Positions 35,478 to 44,376 of a DNA stretch of 64,000 nucleotides are shown here, one piece after another; positions within the stretch are counted from its first letter, which is position 1; the number at the start of each line of letters is the position of its first letter. Source of the DNA: Paenisporosarcina indica. GTDB taxonomy: Bacteria; Bacillota; Bacilli; Bacillales_A; Planococcaceae. The notes under the pieces were generated by a model. The model was not told the origin of the DNA. It saw only the letters and a program-made list of their open reading frames with translations, and did not search any database. The position numbers were made by a program, and so were the translations under genes. The stretch lies in contig NZ_MPTA01000002.1 in NCBI RefSeq assembly GCF_001939075.1, positions 248,001 to 312,000 of the forward strand, read 5' to 3'.

Positions 35478-35660
35478 TGGAGGAAGCAAAAGAACCGTCC
35501 CTCTGCCTCTGCTTCCTTTAGTCACAGTCGTATTAAATTTGGCAACGAAAAAATAGTTTCTTCCCTATAAATAACAATCGGTCGAAGATGGAATTTCGAC
35601 CTCCCACTGCTTTCTTTATCTTCATTTCCCTTCTGTTAATAGGTAACTTTATTATTTATC
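35478..35660 (+). repeat. REP-like palindrome followed by repeat R1, copy 3 (partial)
   Basis: GGAAGCAAAAGAACCGTCCC starts at about 35482, then from 35508 the 3' half of R1 (AGTCACAG, AACAATCGGTCGAAGATGGA, CCTCCCACTGCTTTCTTTAT). The 5' half with the GACTTNGTC hairpin is missing here. The REP palindrome adjoins R1 in this copy and bounds it in copy 2. Confidence 0.75.
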
Positions 35661-35907
35661 GTCCTTCTTAAGAGTAGTTTTTCACTTTCATGATATTATT
35701 AGACATATAGATTAAAAGACAGAAAGTTATTTATTTTCAATTAATGAAACTTATCAATCATTAGAACGTATCACTATTTATCATGCCCTCTTAACTAACA
35801 TGACAGGTTACTGGCCAAATGTTTTGTAGTATTGAAGTAAAGTGAAAGATTTGTTGACTATCATTTTTTCAGTTTAAGAATTTTCAGCAATTCAGGAGGT
35901 AGTTATA

Positions 35908-36066
35908 GTGGAATCAATGACAGTTTTATTACCTGGTTTAGGATTTTTATTTTATATGTTGCCAATTATCTTTGTAATTTGGTTTATGATCACGCTAGTT
36001 AAACAGCTAAAAATTCAAACTAAATTGCTTGAACAAATTAATGAAAAATTGAGTCGTACTGAATAA
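35908..36066 (+). CDS. Small single-span membrane protein (52 aa)
   Basis: A GTG at 35908-35910 lies 8 nt behind a perfect AGGAGG. The 52 residues comprise a hydrophobic span (VLLPGLGFLFYMLPIIFVIW, MITLV) and a charged, leucine-spaced tail (KQLKIQTKLLEQINEKLSR) that should form a short cytosolic helix. The layout is that of many small Bacillus membrane proteins with a holin- or kinase-modulator-like tail, but I do not recognise the family. Independent evidence is the strong ribosome binding site and the plausible protein composition. Confidence 0.7.
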   Translation: MESMTVLLPGLGFLFYMLPIIFVIWFMITLVKQLKIQTKLLEQINEKLSRTE

Positions 36067-36086
36067 AATGGGTATTTCTTCGATTA

Positions 36087-36188
36087 GTGAAAGACGGGAT
36101 TGGAGGAAGTAACTTTTGGGGATTAGTCTTGCTACTATTGTTTTTACTTATTACAACATCCTACATATTAACGAATAGAAGTAATTAA
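36087..36188 (+). CDS. Possible tiny hydrophobic protein (33 aa)
   Basis: A GTG-started frame gives MKDGIGGSNFWGLVLLLLFL then a short polar tail. The glycine-rich start and single hydrophobic stretch recall YjcZ-like small sporulation proteins, but no ribosome binding site precedes the GTG. Low confidence. Confidence 0.3.
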   Translation: MKDGIGGSNFWGLVLLLLFLLITTSYILTNRSN

Positions 36189-36263
36189 TATTGTTTTTCT
36201 TATGCGCAGGTCAGTTTAACAAGACACTATTTTCGTGATAAACGTAAACAAATTGGGGGGAAT

Positions 36264-36611
36264 ATGAAACATTTAATAATGTTCGTAGTTATATTCTTTA
36301 TTTTACTAGTGGCAGGTTGTAATGGTTCTCCAGGTGAAGACACACCAGGTTATTTAACTAAAGAACAAGTGCTGAAGGAAAATCCTGAAGCAGACTATTT
36401 TGAACTCAATAATAAAGATTATGTAAGGGGAAATGGTTGGATAGAGGAAGTAGAATTAACAAAAGAAGAGATAATCGGTGAAATTGAAGTAGGTATGGCA
36501 AGTGATTTACCTCTGGGAACTAACATTGTCGCACCAAAAGAAAGAAGAGATATTCTCATTGTGGAACATAACGGAATAGAGATAAGGTATTTACTTCAAC
36601 TGGGCGAGTAA
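36264..36611 (+). CDS. Small lipoprotein of unknown function
   Basis: A 115-residue protein with a lipoprotein signal peptide: basic MKH, a hydrophobic core (LIMFVVIFFILL) and the lipobox LVAGC with the acylated cysteine at residue 19. The mature part is acidic and has no domain I recognise; the segment ADYFELNNKDYVRGNGWIEE could be a small beta-sandwich. The ATG follows TTGGGGGGAAT. It should be anchored on the outer face of the membrane. It precedes a YcdB/YcdC-type gene by about 80 bp. Confidence 0.82.
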   Translation: MKHLIMFVVIFFILLVAGCNGSPGEDTPGYLTKEQVLKENPEADYFELNNKDYVRGNGWIEEVELTKEEIIGEIEVGMASDLPLGTNIVAPKERRDILIVEHNGIEIRYLLQLGE

Positions 36612-36692
36612 TCCAAAAGTTCTTTTGGATAGATGATTAATCTCAAATAAGGAATTAGATTAGATTATTTTAAAACTACGGAGGTGGTTTCA

Positions 36693-38126
36693 TTGATAAA
36701 AGAACAATTAAAAGAACGAGCAAGAACAATAGTCGAACTTCCTGATCACTTTCAACCTGTCATAGAAGAATATTTTGAGGGTGAGAATGGCGAAGGTGAA
36801 GCCATGTTTTCATGGATAGATGAACAACAAGATGATGGGATCTCGATTTCACTCGACTTAGATGGAAATTTGACAAGTTTATCTATTGAACTAAAGAAAA
36901 CTAACACCGATAAGGTCTCCCTAAATGAAAGTGAATTAAAAGAACAAGCGGAGCAATTTTTGCGTAGGCATTACCCACATGCCTTACAAGATTTAACCTA
37001 TTATCAAACAAAGAAATTAACCGATACCTACCGCCTTTACTATGAACAAATTGTGATGGGCTTGCCATTAGCTCATGCGGGTTGCTATATCGATGTAGCA
37101 CCTAGCGGGGAGATTGTTAACTTTAAATATTATGGATTACAACCAGAACCAAAAATCCCAAAAACATTGGTGGCAAAAGAAAACCTAATTGAACATGTCC
37201 AAAATCAACTCGATTTTCAGCTTATTATAACAAATTTGGATTCTGTTATTCATGATGTAGCCGAAGATGGACTCCGCTTATTATACAATTCCGAGCTTTT
37301 CATGACATATAAAGCCGACGCTGTGGAGCCGACGTTCACGATAATTTATGAGGAAGACGAAGATTATTCGGAAACATATGTTTCACTACCGCCACCACAT
37401 TCAGTAATGCGAAAAGATGTTTCCATTGAAGAGATCATTGGAATTACCGAGGAGATGGAAATCATTCGTGAAGTCGATTGGGGGGAAGAAACTGGGATTG
37501 TCTGGCGTAATCGGGACTGGAAGATGGAAGAAAACGATTTATCGATGAATAGCTATTTTCAAAGTCATAATGAAGATACCGTAAAAGCTTTCATTTCGAA
37601 AAAGACAGGGGAAGTTAGAAGATTTGTGTGGTTTAAGGATCGAAGTGGCGACCTTTCCCTAAATAGTGAAGAATGTTATCAAAAAGCCATCGACTTTCTA
37701 CAAATGACTATTCCAAATTATGATCAATATTTGCAATTGATTGTCCGTGATAATAACGACGAGCTGGATGATACTAGAATGAAAGAAGTGTTTAGTTTCC
37801 ACGTGCATAACGGACATGGTATACCTGTTTATTCAGAAATAGTAGCAGTTACCGTTAATCGGCAAACAGGTCTAATCGATTATTATAGTGGACCTAGTTT
37901 TGACTTTGAACAACTTAGGCATATGGCATCTGAACCTGTTATTTCGAAAAAAGAAGCGTATGACATTTTTCTCAATCATTTGGATTTTGAATTAGTATGG
38001 AACAAAAATTATGAAGAAAACGAAGAGTCCTATACACTTGTCTATCAACCGTGTGATCGCCATACAAGAAAATCTATCCGATACATTGATGCGATAACAG
38101 GAGCAGTTATTACTGAAAAAAATTAA
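36693..38126 (+). CDS. YcdB/YcdC-domain (PepSY-like) protein
   Basis: About 477 residues made of two similar halves of the YcdB/YcdC (DUF4901) type, each with PepSY-like alpha-beta units. Examples are LKEQAEQFLRRHYPHALQDLTYYQTKK...YRLYYEQIVMGLPLAHAGCYIDVAPSGEIVNF in the first half and ECYQKAIDFLQMTIPNY...VNRQTGLIDYYSGPSF in the second. Unlike most homologues it has no signal peptide or membrane helix, so it may be cytosolic or may have lost its N terminus. TTG at 36693 is 8 nt behind GGAGG and preferred over the upstream GTG at 36684. Function unknown. Confidence 0.78.
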   Translation: MIKEQLKERARTIVELPDHFQPVIEEYFEGENGEGEAMFSWIDEQQDDGISISLDLDGNLTSLSIELKKTNTDKVSLNESELKEQAEQFLRRHYPHALQDLTYYQTKKLTDTYRLYYEQIVMGLPLAHAGCYIDVAPSGEIVNFKYYGLQPEPKIPKTLVAKENLIEHVQNQLDFQLIITNLDSVIHDVAEDGLRLLYNSELFMTYKADAVEPTFTIIYEEDEDYSETYVSLPPPHSVMRKDVSIEEIIGITEEMEIIREVDWGEETGIVWRNRDWKMEENDLSMNSYFQSHNEDTVKAFISKKTGEVRRFVWFKDRSGDLSLNSEECYQKAIDFLQMTIPNYDQYLQLIVRDNNDELDDTRMKEVFSFHVHNGHGIPVYSEIVAVTVNRQTGLIDYYSGPSFDFEQLRHMASEPVISKKEAYDIFLNHLDFELVWNKNYEENEESYTLVYQPCDRHTRKSIRYIDAITGAVITEKN

Positions 38127-38213
38127 TAATATATGCGTAGAGTATGAAAGCTGTTAAAGCTGCTGCTGGAAAATTAGCAGCAGTTACTGCTTAATCTTAT
38201 TTCAAGACAAACC

Positions 38214-38258
38214 AAAGCCATCTACATTCAAAATTCATTTGAATATAGATGGCTTTTA
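38214..38258 (+). terminator. Strong terminator after the YcdB/YcdC gene
   Basis: AAAGCCATCTACATTCAAA pairs with TTTGAATATAGATGGCTTT (one mismatch) around ATTCA, followed by TATCTG on the plus strand and Ts on the minus strand. Confidence 0.8.
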
Positions 38259-38413
38259 TCTGTTCATTCTTTAATACGCTTGTTTGATCTCTTCTGTTAA
38301 TATCGCTATAAAGATTGTGAAGAAATCCTCTTCAACTTACGTATTAGGTTAATTGAACAAGAATATTGTTTTATATTAAGCAAATACTACCTTTTCAAAA
38401 GGTAGGTGATTAG

Positions 38414-38794
38414 ATGAAAAAGATATCCGTAATATTTTTACTGTTGTTAATTAGTTTAACAACAGTTTTATATGTAACTTGGATAAAACCACCAATAGTA
38501 GAGAAAGCCAGTGCTGAAGAAATACATTCCGATTTTTATGATGTATTATTGGTGTTATTAGACCCATATGCAAGAAAAGTGATTAATAAGGAATATCCAA
38601 ATCGTAGTTATGCACTTTGGGATGCAGAAATATTAGAAGTTAAACGACTAACAGGTGGGTATTCTCATTATGATTTTACTGTGAAAGTAAAATATGATAC
38701 GTATACAGGTCCTTTTAATCCACCTGAAGGTCCTATTACATTAACCTTTCATGTAACGACAGAAGCGGTTTCAGTAATAAAAATTCAAAAGTAA
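38414..38794 (+). CDS. Secreted or membrane-anchored DUF3888-family protein
   Basis: A 126-residue protein with an N-terminal signal/anchor (KKISVIFLLLLISLTTVLYVTW). The mature part begins HSDFYDVLLVLLDPYARKVI and ends with a cystatin-like strand pattern (AEILEVKRLTGGYSHYDFTVKVKYDTYTGPFNPPEGPITLTFHV), as in the DUF3888 proteins of bacilli. Function is unknown; an extracytoplasmic location is expected. ATG follows GGTAGGTGATTAG. Confidence 0.72.
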   Translation: MKKISVIFLLLLISLTTVLYVTWIKPPIVEKASAEEIHSDFYDVLLVLLDPYARKVINKEYPNRSYALWDAEILEVKRLTGGYSHYDFTVKVKYDTYTGPFNPPEGPITLTFHVTTEAVSVIKIQK

Positions 38795-39107
38795 GTCCTT
38801 ATAAAGTATGGTACTCTATTGAACTAACGTGTTGCTTTAATTCAGAAAGAACTAAAAAGGACTTTATAATTGGCCTTTTTTTTGAAATATCAACATGATT
38901 ATTTAACAGAGCAAAATTAATATGTCTCACTCATCGTTTAAGGTTTTCAATCTTTCTAGAAGGGCTCAATCGCTTTATTCACTTGACGTTTGAAAACTAA
39001 AAATAGTAGAAATAGGAAATGGTTTTACCCCATCCTCGGATTTCAATTTTATAAAAATTTGAAAAGGACCTTCTAATTGAAGGTCCCTTCCGATCTTCTC
39101 ATTTCAA
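38795..39107. other. Gap with solo 21-bp unit and terminator, no gene
   Basis: This 313-bp gap holds a copy of TTGACGTTTGAAAACTAAAA (38983-39002), 19/20 identical to the solo unit at 35141, and the terminator of the convergent ABC exporter genes. A weak AAAAAGGAC/GGCCTTTTTTTT hairpin near 38860-38882 may end the DUF3888 transcript. Confidence 0.55.
39064..39090 (-). terminator. Terminator of the ABC exporter operon
   Basis: AAGGACCTTC pairs with GAAGGTCCCTT around TAATT, with TTTTC following on the minus strand, about 20 bp past the stop. Confidence 0.8.
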
Positions 39108-40934
39108 TTAGTTGTGAGATGTCCCAGTTAACATATTGTAATACAGCCCTTTTTGGGCAACGAGTTCTTCCTGGCTGCCGGACTCGACCAATTGTCCTTG
39201 GTCCATGACATAAACGATATCAGCTTTTCTGATGGTGTTCAATCGATGGGCAATGACAAAGCTGGTTCGCCCTTCCATTAACCGTTCCAGGGCTTCTTGA
39301 ATTTTGATTTCTGTTACCGTATCGATGCTACTTGTTGCTTCGTCCAGTAGCAAAATGACTGGGTCTGCAACGAGTGCGCGTGCAATGGACAGGAGTTGTT
39401 TTTGTCCTTGACTGATTTCTCCCCCGTCTGCCGTTAATACCGTATCGTATCCTTCAGGTAACTTTTGAATAAAGTCATGTGCGTTTGCTTGTTTTGCTGC
39501 TTCTCTTATTTCTTCGTCCGTTGCATTTAATCTGCCGTAGCGAATGTTTTCATTGACCGTCGCCTCAAACAAAAATGGATCCTGTAAGACGAAGGCAATT
39601 TGACTACGCAAGGTTTGACGTGGCAATTCATGAATCGGAATATCGTCAATTCGAATTTGACCCTCATTCGTTTCGTAAAAGCGAGCGAGTAGTTGCATGA
39701 CTGTTGTTTTTCCAGCTCCTGTTGCTCCAACTAATGCCGCAGTCTCCCCTGGTTTTACCATAAAACTAACATCACGAATGGTATGATCCTCATCTGATTT
39801 TTCATATTTAAAGGATACATTGTCGAATTCCACTTTCCCACTTAACACGGTATCTGTGTACTTGGTGGCTTCGTCTTTCTCGATCGGTTCATCGATAATC
39901 GCGAAAACTCGTTCCGCACCAGCGATCGCAGAAAGGACTGTATTAAATTGATTGGCCAAATCGTTTATTGGACGTGTAAATTGACGGGCATATTCCGAGA
40001 AGATGACGATCGTTCCAATCGTTACATGACCGCTTAAAGCCAGCAATCCCCCAACACCCGCTACAATTGCAAAACTTGCATTGTTCAACATATTCATAAC
40101 CTTTGGAATGAACCCTGAATAGGTTAACGCCCAAAAACCAGTGCGTCGCAGGCGTTCACTTTTGACGAGAAATTCCTCCGTTACTCGGTCTTCTTGAGAG
40201 AATGCTTTGACAATGCGTTGGCCGGAAATGGTTTCCTCGATCATCCCATTTAAGTCACCCACTGCTTGTTGTTGTTCTTTAAAAAGTTTCCCGGTACGTC
40301 TTGTAATCCAACGCATCGCGATGAACATGACGGGAATGATGGTCATCGTTAACAGTGTTAATAACGGACTTAATGTCAACATGACGATAACCGTACCCGT
40401 TAATGTTAGTACACTCGAGAAAACTTGGATAAATGAACTATTTAACGTTGCACTCACGTTCTCAATATCATTCGTCAAACGACTCATTAATTCCCCATGT
40501 TGTCTTTTATCGAAGAATGACACAGGTAACTTTTGAAAATGAGCGAATAAACTCGTTCTCATTCGGTAAATCGTTTGTTGAGCAATGCCGATCATCCAAT
40601 AGTTTTGGAAAAACAGTGACAGCGAAAGGAACAAATAAACGCCGATTAACCACAAGATCATCTTTGGTAAACCGCCAAACTCACCTGGCACAATATATTG
40701 ATCGATGATGACACCAATTAAGTAAGGACCAATCAACGCGAGTGCGGAACTGACGATTACAAGTAGCAAAACCGTGATCAGTAGTGCCCGCTGCTCATCT
40801 ACAAGTAGCCAAATTTTCTTTAAGACATCTTGCCAATTCCCAGCACGTTCCCCTTTTTTCTTTTTGACCGTTTTAATATCTTCTTTTGATAATACGGGTT
40901 CATAGCCAAACGGTTTAGATAGAAGATTACGCAT
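39108..40934 (-). CDS. ABC exporter half-transporter, second subunit (YfiC-like)
   Basis: About 608 residues: a six-helix ABC membrane domain (about residues 40-335) and an ATPase domain with Walker A GATGAGKTT, signature ISQGQKQLLS, Walker B VILLLDEATSSID and H-loop AHRLNTI. The signature reads SQGQ rather than SGGQ. The Walker B glutamate is present, so this is the likely active-site subunit partner. The ATG at 40934 overlaps the end of the upstream subunit gene by 8 nt (ATGCGTAA) and follows AGGAGGTGGCTGC, so the two are translationally coupled. Length and pairing fit B. subtilis YfiB/YfiC-like heterodimeric drug or lipid exporters. Confidence 0.88.
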   Translation of the reverse strand: MRNLLSKPFGYEPVLSKEDIKTVKKKKGERAGNWQDVLKKIWLLVDEQRALLITVLLLVIVSSALALIGPYLIGVIIDQYIVPGEFGGLPKMILWLIGVYLFLSLSLFFQNYWMIGIAQQTIYRMRTSLFAHFQKLPVSFFDKRQHGELMSRLTNDIENVSATLNSSFIQVFSSVLTLTGTVIVMLTLSPLLTLLTMTIIPVMFIAMRWITRRTGKLFKEQQQAVGDLNGMIEETISGQRIVKAFSQEDRVTEEFLVKSERLRRTGFWALTYSGFIPKVMNMLNNASFAIVAGVGGLLALSGHVTIGTIVIFSEYARQFTRPINDLANQFNTVLSAIAGAERVFAIIDEPIEKDEATKYTDTVLSGKVEFDNVSFKYEKSDEDHTIRDVSFMVKPGETAALVGATGAGKTTVMQLLARFYETNEGQIRIDDIPIHELPRQTLRSQIAFVLQDPFLFEATVNENIRYGRLNATDEEIREAAKQANAHDFIQKLPEGYDTVLTADGGEISQGQKQLLSIARALVADPVILLLDEATSSIDTVTEIKIQEALERLMEGRTSFVIAHRLNTIRKADIVYVMDQGQLVESGSQEELVAQKGLYYNMLTGTSHN

Positions 40935-42657
40935 CTGCAGCCACCTCCTGTTCTTGTTGCGACTCCGCAATTTGACGATATAAATCGGACACTTTGAGTA
41001 ATTCGTCATGTGTTCCATATGCCGCAATTTGCCCGTTATCCAGAAGCAGGATTTTGTCCGCTCCCATTGCCGTACGAATCTTTTGAGTTACGACTAACAT
41101 GGTGGCTTTTTCTTTTTCTAACGCTTCCCAAAGTGCTGCTTCCGTTTTCACATCTAGCGCACTGGTGCTATCGTCGAGTAATAGGATTTCTGGCTTTCTC
41201 ACCAACGCACGGGCGATTGATAGACGTTGTTTTTGACCGCCAGATAAGTTCACACCTTTTTGACCGACTCGTGTGTCATAGCCATTCGTGAATTGTTGGA
41301 CCGATGTATGAATTTGCGCTTGTTTGGCGGCGTGCTCTAACTCTGCGGCCGTTGCTTCAATTTTGCCCCAAGCCAAGTTTTGATAAATACTGCCTGTAAA
41401 CAATAGGGATTGTTGTGGTACTAGACCAATCGCTTGTCGTAATTGTTCAAGTGACCACGTATTTACGTCCTTGCCGTCCACGGAAACTGAGCCATTTCTC
41501 ACTTCAAAGAAACGCGGAATCAGTTGTAATAATGTGGATTTTCCTGCTCCTGTCGCCCCCATGATGGCTAGTTTTTCACCCGACTTGACGTCAAAGGAAA
41601 CATTTTTCAACACCGGTTCGGAAGAGTTCGGATAAGTAAATGTCACATTGCGGAAACTAATTTCTCCTTCGGCAGTGGCATTCATCTTGCCTGATTTTTC
41701 ATCGCGTTCCAGTCCTTCATTTACTAGCAGCACTTCTTCCATTCGTTCAGCAGATGCTTTCGCTCGTGCTACTGCCATGATAATAAAGGCAAACATAGAA
41801 AAGGCACCCGTCATACGCATCGCATAGTTCACAATCGCCACTAGCTCCCCAATTTGAGAATCATTCGTTTGGATTTCACGTGCCCCAAACCACAATACAG
41901 CTAGCAAACTGACGTTCATTACAAATAGCAATAAAGGCAAAATTAGCTCCATAATGCGGAGTGCTTTCACCGTGTCCATTTTTAATAGTCCAGATACTTT
42001 TTCAAATCGAGATGACTCATATGTACCCCGTAAATAGGCTTTAACTAGACGTACTGCTTGCAAGTTTTCTTGCAGCACCCGGTTGACACGATCGAGTCGT
42101 ACTTGAACGAGTGCAAAGTAATTAACCCCTTTTTTTACCATGATGTATAAGAAAACTAGTAAGAATGGTGCACCGATTACCAAGAACATCGCGAGGTAGG
42201 CGTTAATGATAAATGCCGCAATGATGCTACCAATGACAAGTAACGGAGCACGCAACATGATTCGTAAACTCATGAAGAGTACGTTTTGCACCATGGTGAC
42301 ATCACTGGTCAATCGTGTGATTAATCCAGCAGTTGGAAATTTTGTTAAGGTGGCAACCGAGAATTGCTGCACTTGCTTAAACAACGCACTGCGTACATCG
42401 AAGCCAAAACTTTGTGAAGCATGTGAAGCAAAGAACGAGTTGGTTGCTCCTGATAAGAAGGCAAATACGGCCATGAGCATCATGACCCCTCCCCATGTCC
42501 AAATCACGGTTTGGTCATTTTGCATAATGCCATCGTCGATAATTTTTGCAATGATGAGCGGTTGGACCAGCTCTACGGCTAGTTCGGTCAACATTAGGAA
42601 CAACGCGATGACAATCGGCCACTTATATGGTTTAGCGTACGAAAATACAGTTTTCAC
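40927..42657 (-). CDS. ABC exporter half-transporter, first subunit (YfiB-like)
   Basis: A 576-residue half-transporter with six membrane helices (about residues 15-310) and a C-terminal ATPase: Walker A GATGAGKST, signature LSGGQKQRLS, Walker B ILLLDDSTSALD, and QKIRTAMGADKILLLDNG in place of the H-loop histidine. The Walker B is followed by D instead of E (LLLDDSTS) and the H-loop His is Q, the usual degenerate site in one half of heterodimeric exporters. With the overlapping downstream gene it forms one asymmetric transporter. Starts with GTG at 42655-42657 behind CCAGGGGGATAGATT. Confidence 0.9.
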   Translation of the reverse strand: MKTVFSYAKPYKWPIVIALFLMLTELAVELVQPLIIAKIIDDGIMQNDQTVIWTWGGVMMLMAVFAFLSGATNSFFASHASQSFGFDVRSALFKQVQQFSVATLTKFPTAGLITRLTSDVTMVQNVLFMSLRIMLRAPLLVIGSIIAAFIINAYLAMFLVIGAPFLLVFLYIMVKKGVNYFALVQVRLDRVNRVLQENLQAVRLVKAYLRGTYESSRFEKVSGLLKMDTVKALRIMELILPLLLFVMNVSLLAVLWFGAREIQTNDSQIGELVAIVNYAMRMTGAFSMFAFIIMAVARAKASAERMEEVLLVNEGLERDEKSGKMNATAEGEISFRNVTFTYPNSSEPVLKNVSFDVKSGEKLAIMGATGAGKSTLLQLIPRFFEVRNGSVSVDGKDVNTWSLEQLRQAIGLVPQQSLLFTGSIYQNLAWGKIEATAAELEHAAKQAQIHTSVQQFTNGYDTRVGQKGVNLSGGQKQRLSIARALVRKPEILLLDDSTSALDVKTEAALWEALEKEKATMLVVTQKIRTAMGADKILLLDNGQIAAYGTHDELLKVSDLYRQIAESQQEQEVAADA

Positions 42658-42794
42658 AATCTATCCCCCTGGAACTTCTTCGTTTTACGAATTAATTATC
42701 TGATTGTTCACTATTATGCCATAACGTTGATGCTAAAGGTACCATTCATTTGGATGAATTTTGTTCGAAGTGAGTTTTTTGAAGTGAACGATGT

Positions 42795-42892
42795 CTTAGT
42801 CTGAGTTTTTATGTGTGACGTCGGAATAATGGAGATCAACTTCTGAAAAATAAGGCACCACGTCTGAAAATTTGAGGTCGACGTCTGAAAAC
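42795..42892 (+). repeat. 21-bp tandem array D (CACGTCTGAAAA type)
   Basis: The core CGTCTGAA (first units degenerate as AGTCTGAG and CGTCGGAA) occurs in register at 42798, 42819, 42840, 42861 and 42882, exactly 21 bp apart. No TGAGC hairpin precedes it. It lies about 140-240 bp upstream of the divergent ABC exporter start at 42657 and reads away from it, towards array C 170 bp further on. Confidence 0.88.
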
Positions 42893-43063
42893 AATCAAAT
42901 GTCTCTTCAGAATGTGTTCCCTCTCCCACAGCAAAGGCTGCCAGTCACATCGGCAGCCCCATTAAAGGTTTTTCCTTACAATAACAAATGGGAAATCCTT
43001 TAAATGGCCCCACCCGCTGGCGCTTGCCGGGTGTTTTTTGTCAAAGAAGTAATAACATTAGAC

Positions 43064-43150
43064 CGAGCGAGGGCTCAGTTGTAAATATCGTGGGTCACGT
43101 AGGAATAAAAGAGGTTGACGTAGGAATAAAACGAGTTCACGTAGGAATCT
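43064..43150 (+). repeat. 21-bp tandem array C with hairpin leader (TCACGTAGGAATAA type)
   Basis: GAGC-GAGG-GCTC hairpin (43065-43076), GTTGTAA (43078), then GTAGGAATAA/GTAGGAAT at 43099, 43120 and 43141. All four are exactly 21 bp apart. The leader and first 20 bp (GAGCGAGGGCTCAGTTGTAA) are identical to array F at 52.16 kb. Confidence 0.9.
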
Positions 43151-43160
43151 CCCATAAAAA

Positions 43161-43207
43161 GCAAAAAAGCCAAGGTTAGTGACATTGTCACTAATCTTGG
43201 CTTAAAA
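43161..43207 (-). terminator. Terminator of the second EamA gene
   Basis: AAGCCAAGGTTAGTGACA pairs with TGTCACTAATCTTGGCTT (one mismatch), followed on the minus strand by TTTTTTGC. Confidence 0.92.
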
Positions 43208-43234
43208 CCTATCGTATCTCTCAATGAGTCAATT

Positions 43235-44179
43235 TCACTTACTCTCTACAACTATTCGATCACTTTCATTAACTTCCTCGCTAACTTTCTTTCGTTCCCC
43301 AGCGATCGATAGCCAGGTTACGCATATTAACATCACAAGTGAACCTACCAGTTGCCACTTCCCTAATACTTGTTGTAACCAGATGACAGAAATAATCATG
43401 GCTGTCAGCGGTTCCATACTTGATAGAATACTTGTCTCAACCGCACTTATGTATTTCATGCTACTTAGGAATAAGATAAAAGCCACTGTCCCGATAATGA
43501 TAATTGTCAAGAGTAGGAGATTGAACTTCCAGTCTGCCAGCAATCCCCATTCTTTGGAAAGCCAGACACGACTGACGATTCCGAGTATCGCACCACCTAT
43601 TAGCATGGACCAACCTACCACTAGCAGTACTCCCCATTCTTCCATCAGATGCCTTGGATACAACGTATAAAAAGCAAAACTTAAGCCAACAGCAATTCCC
43701 CATGCAAGCGCAGTTGGAGTCAGTAATATATTGGTCAGCGAGCCATTTGTCAATAATAAAAACAGGCCGAATAAGGTTCCCACAATTCCCATCACTTGAT
43801 AGATTGGTGGCCATTTTTTCATTCGCCAGGACACAAAAATCACAACGAAAATTGGAGCTAAAAACTGAAGCAATGTAGCAACGACCGCATTGCTCGCATC
43901 AATTGCGGCAACAAATGAATATTGCACACCTAACATACCGAAGATCGCAAAAATAAATAATCGCTTCACCCAATATGATTGATGCCATATCGGCTTTATT
44001 TTTTTCCCTTTGAGCTTAAGAAAAGCCAGCAATCCCGCTCCCGCAACAAGTAATCTAATGGTTAACATAAAGGAAACCGATAGCTCATAGTTAGATAATA
44101 TCCATTCCATTAATGGACCTGTTGCCCCCCATAACATCGCACCTGTTACGATTAATAGAATCCCTTTACCCCGAATCAT
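43235..44179 (-). CDS. EamA-family (DMT) transporter, second
   Basis: A 314-residue ten-helix membrane protein with two EamA repeats. GAMLWGATGPLMEWILSNYE and MLTIRLLVAGAGLLAFLKLKGKK open repeat 1; SAVETSILSSMEPLTAMIISVIWL is the conserved block of repeat 2. The pattern suits the carboxylate/amino acid/amine exporter group. Substrate unknown. The start ATG follows CAGGTGGTTGG. The divergent upstream gene is the PAS-GGDEF-EAL protein. Confidence 0.87.
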   Translation of the reverse strand: MIRGKGILLIVTGAMLWGATGPLMEWILSNYELSVSFMLTIRLLVAGAGLLAFLKLKGKKIKPIWHQSYWVKRLFIFAIFGMLGVQYSFVAAIDASNAVVATLLQFLAPIFVVIFVSWRMKKWPPIYQVMGIVGTLFGLFLLLTNGSLTNILLTPTALAWGIAVGLSFAFYTLYPRHLMEEWGVLLVVGWSMLIGGAILGIVSRVWLSKEWGLLADWKFNLLLLTIIIIGTVAFILFLSSMKYISAVETSILSSMEPLTAMIISVIWLQQVLGKWQLVGSLVMLICVTWLSIAGERKKVSEEVNESDRIVVESK

Positions 44180-44376
44180 CCAACCACCTGCTTTCTTTCC
44201 ACACTAGTCTCCATGTTACTCTACTTATCAACGAATTCAATGACGAAAATCGTAATATTCATTTTCAAGACTTGGTCGGTTGCTATACTTTTCAGAATAA
44301 ACTTATTGTATTTAATGACTTGGTGCTAACACTTCTTTATAATGAGGGTAAGCTAAAGGGCAAGGAGTGTTGCAAA

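Larger units (their letters stand above)
34960..35907. other. Gene-free repeat-rich stretch
   Basis: About 950 bp without a credible gene. It holds a solo unit TTGACGTCTGAAAACTAAAA (35141-35160) that matches the arrays at 42.8 and 61.8 kb and recurs with one change at 38983-39002, repeat R2 copy 2, a REP-like GAACCGTCCC palindrome at about 35483-35513, and repeat R1 copy 3. The last 240 bp are AT-rich and probably hold the promoter of the small membrane ORF. Confidence 0.6.

Noticed and set aside
40935-41027. 31-residue extension of the second ABC exporter subunit
   Set aside because: It lies inside the upstream subunit gene in another frame; ATG at 40934 has AGGAGG and starts the conserved N terminus.
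42988-43179. 63-residue plus-strand ORF with HVGI repeats
   Set aside because: Same artefact through array C; start codon lies in an unrelated stretch without a ribosome binding site.
44113-44376. N-terminal extension of the PAS-GGDEF-EAL protein
   Set aside because: It overlaps the divergent transporter gene and its promoter; the ATG at 44377 has AAGGAG 9 nt upstream and begins the PAS domain.
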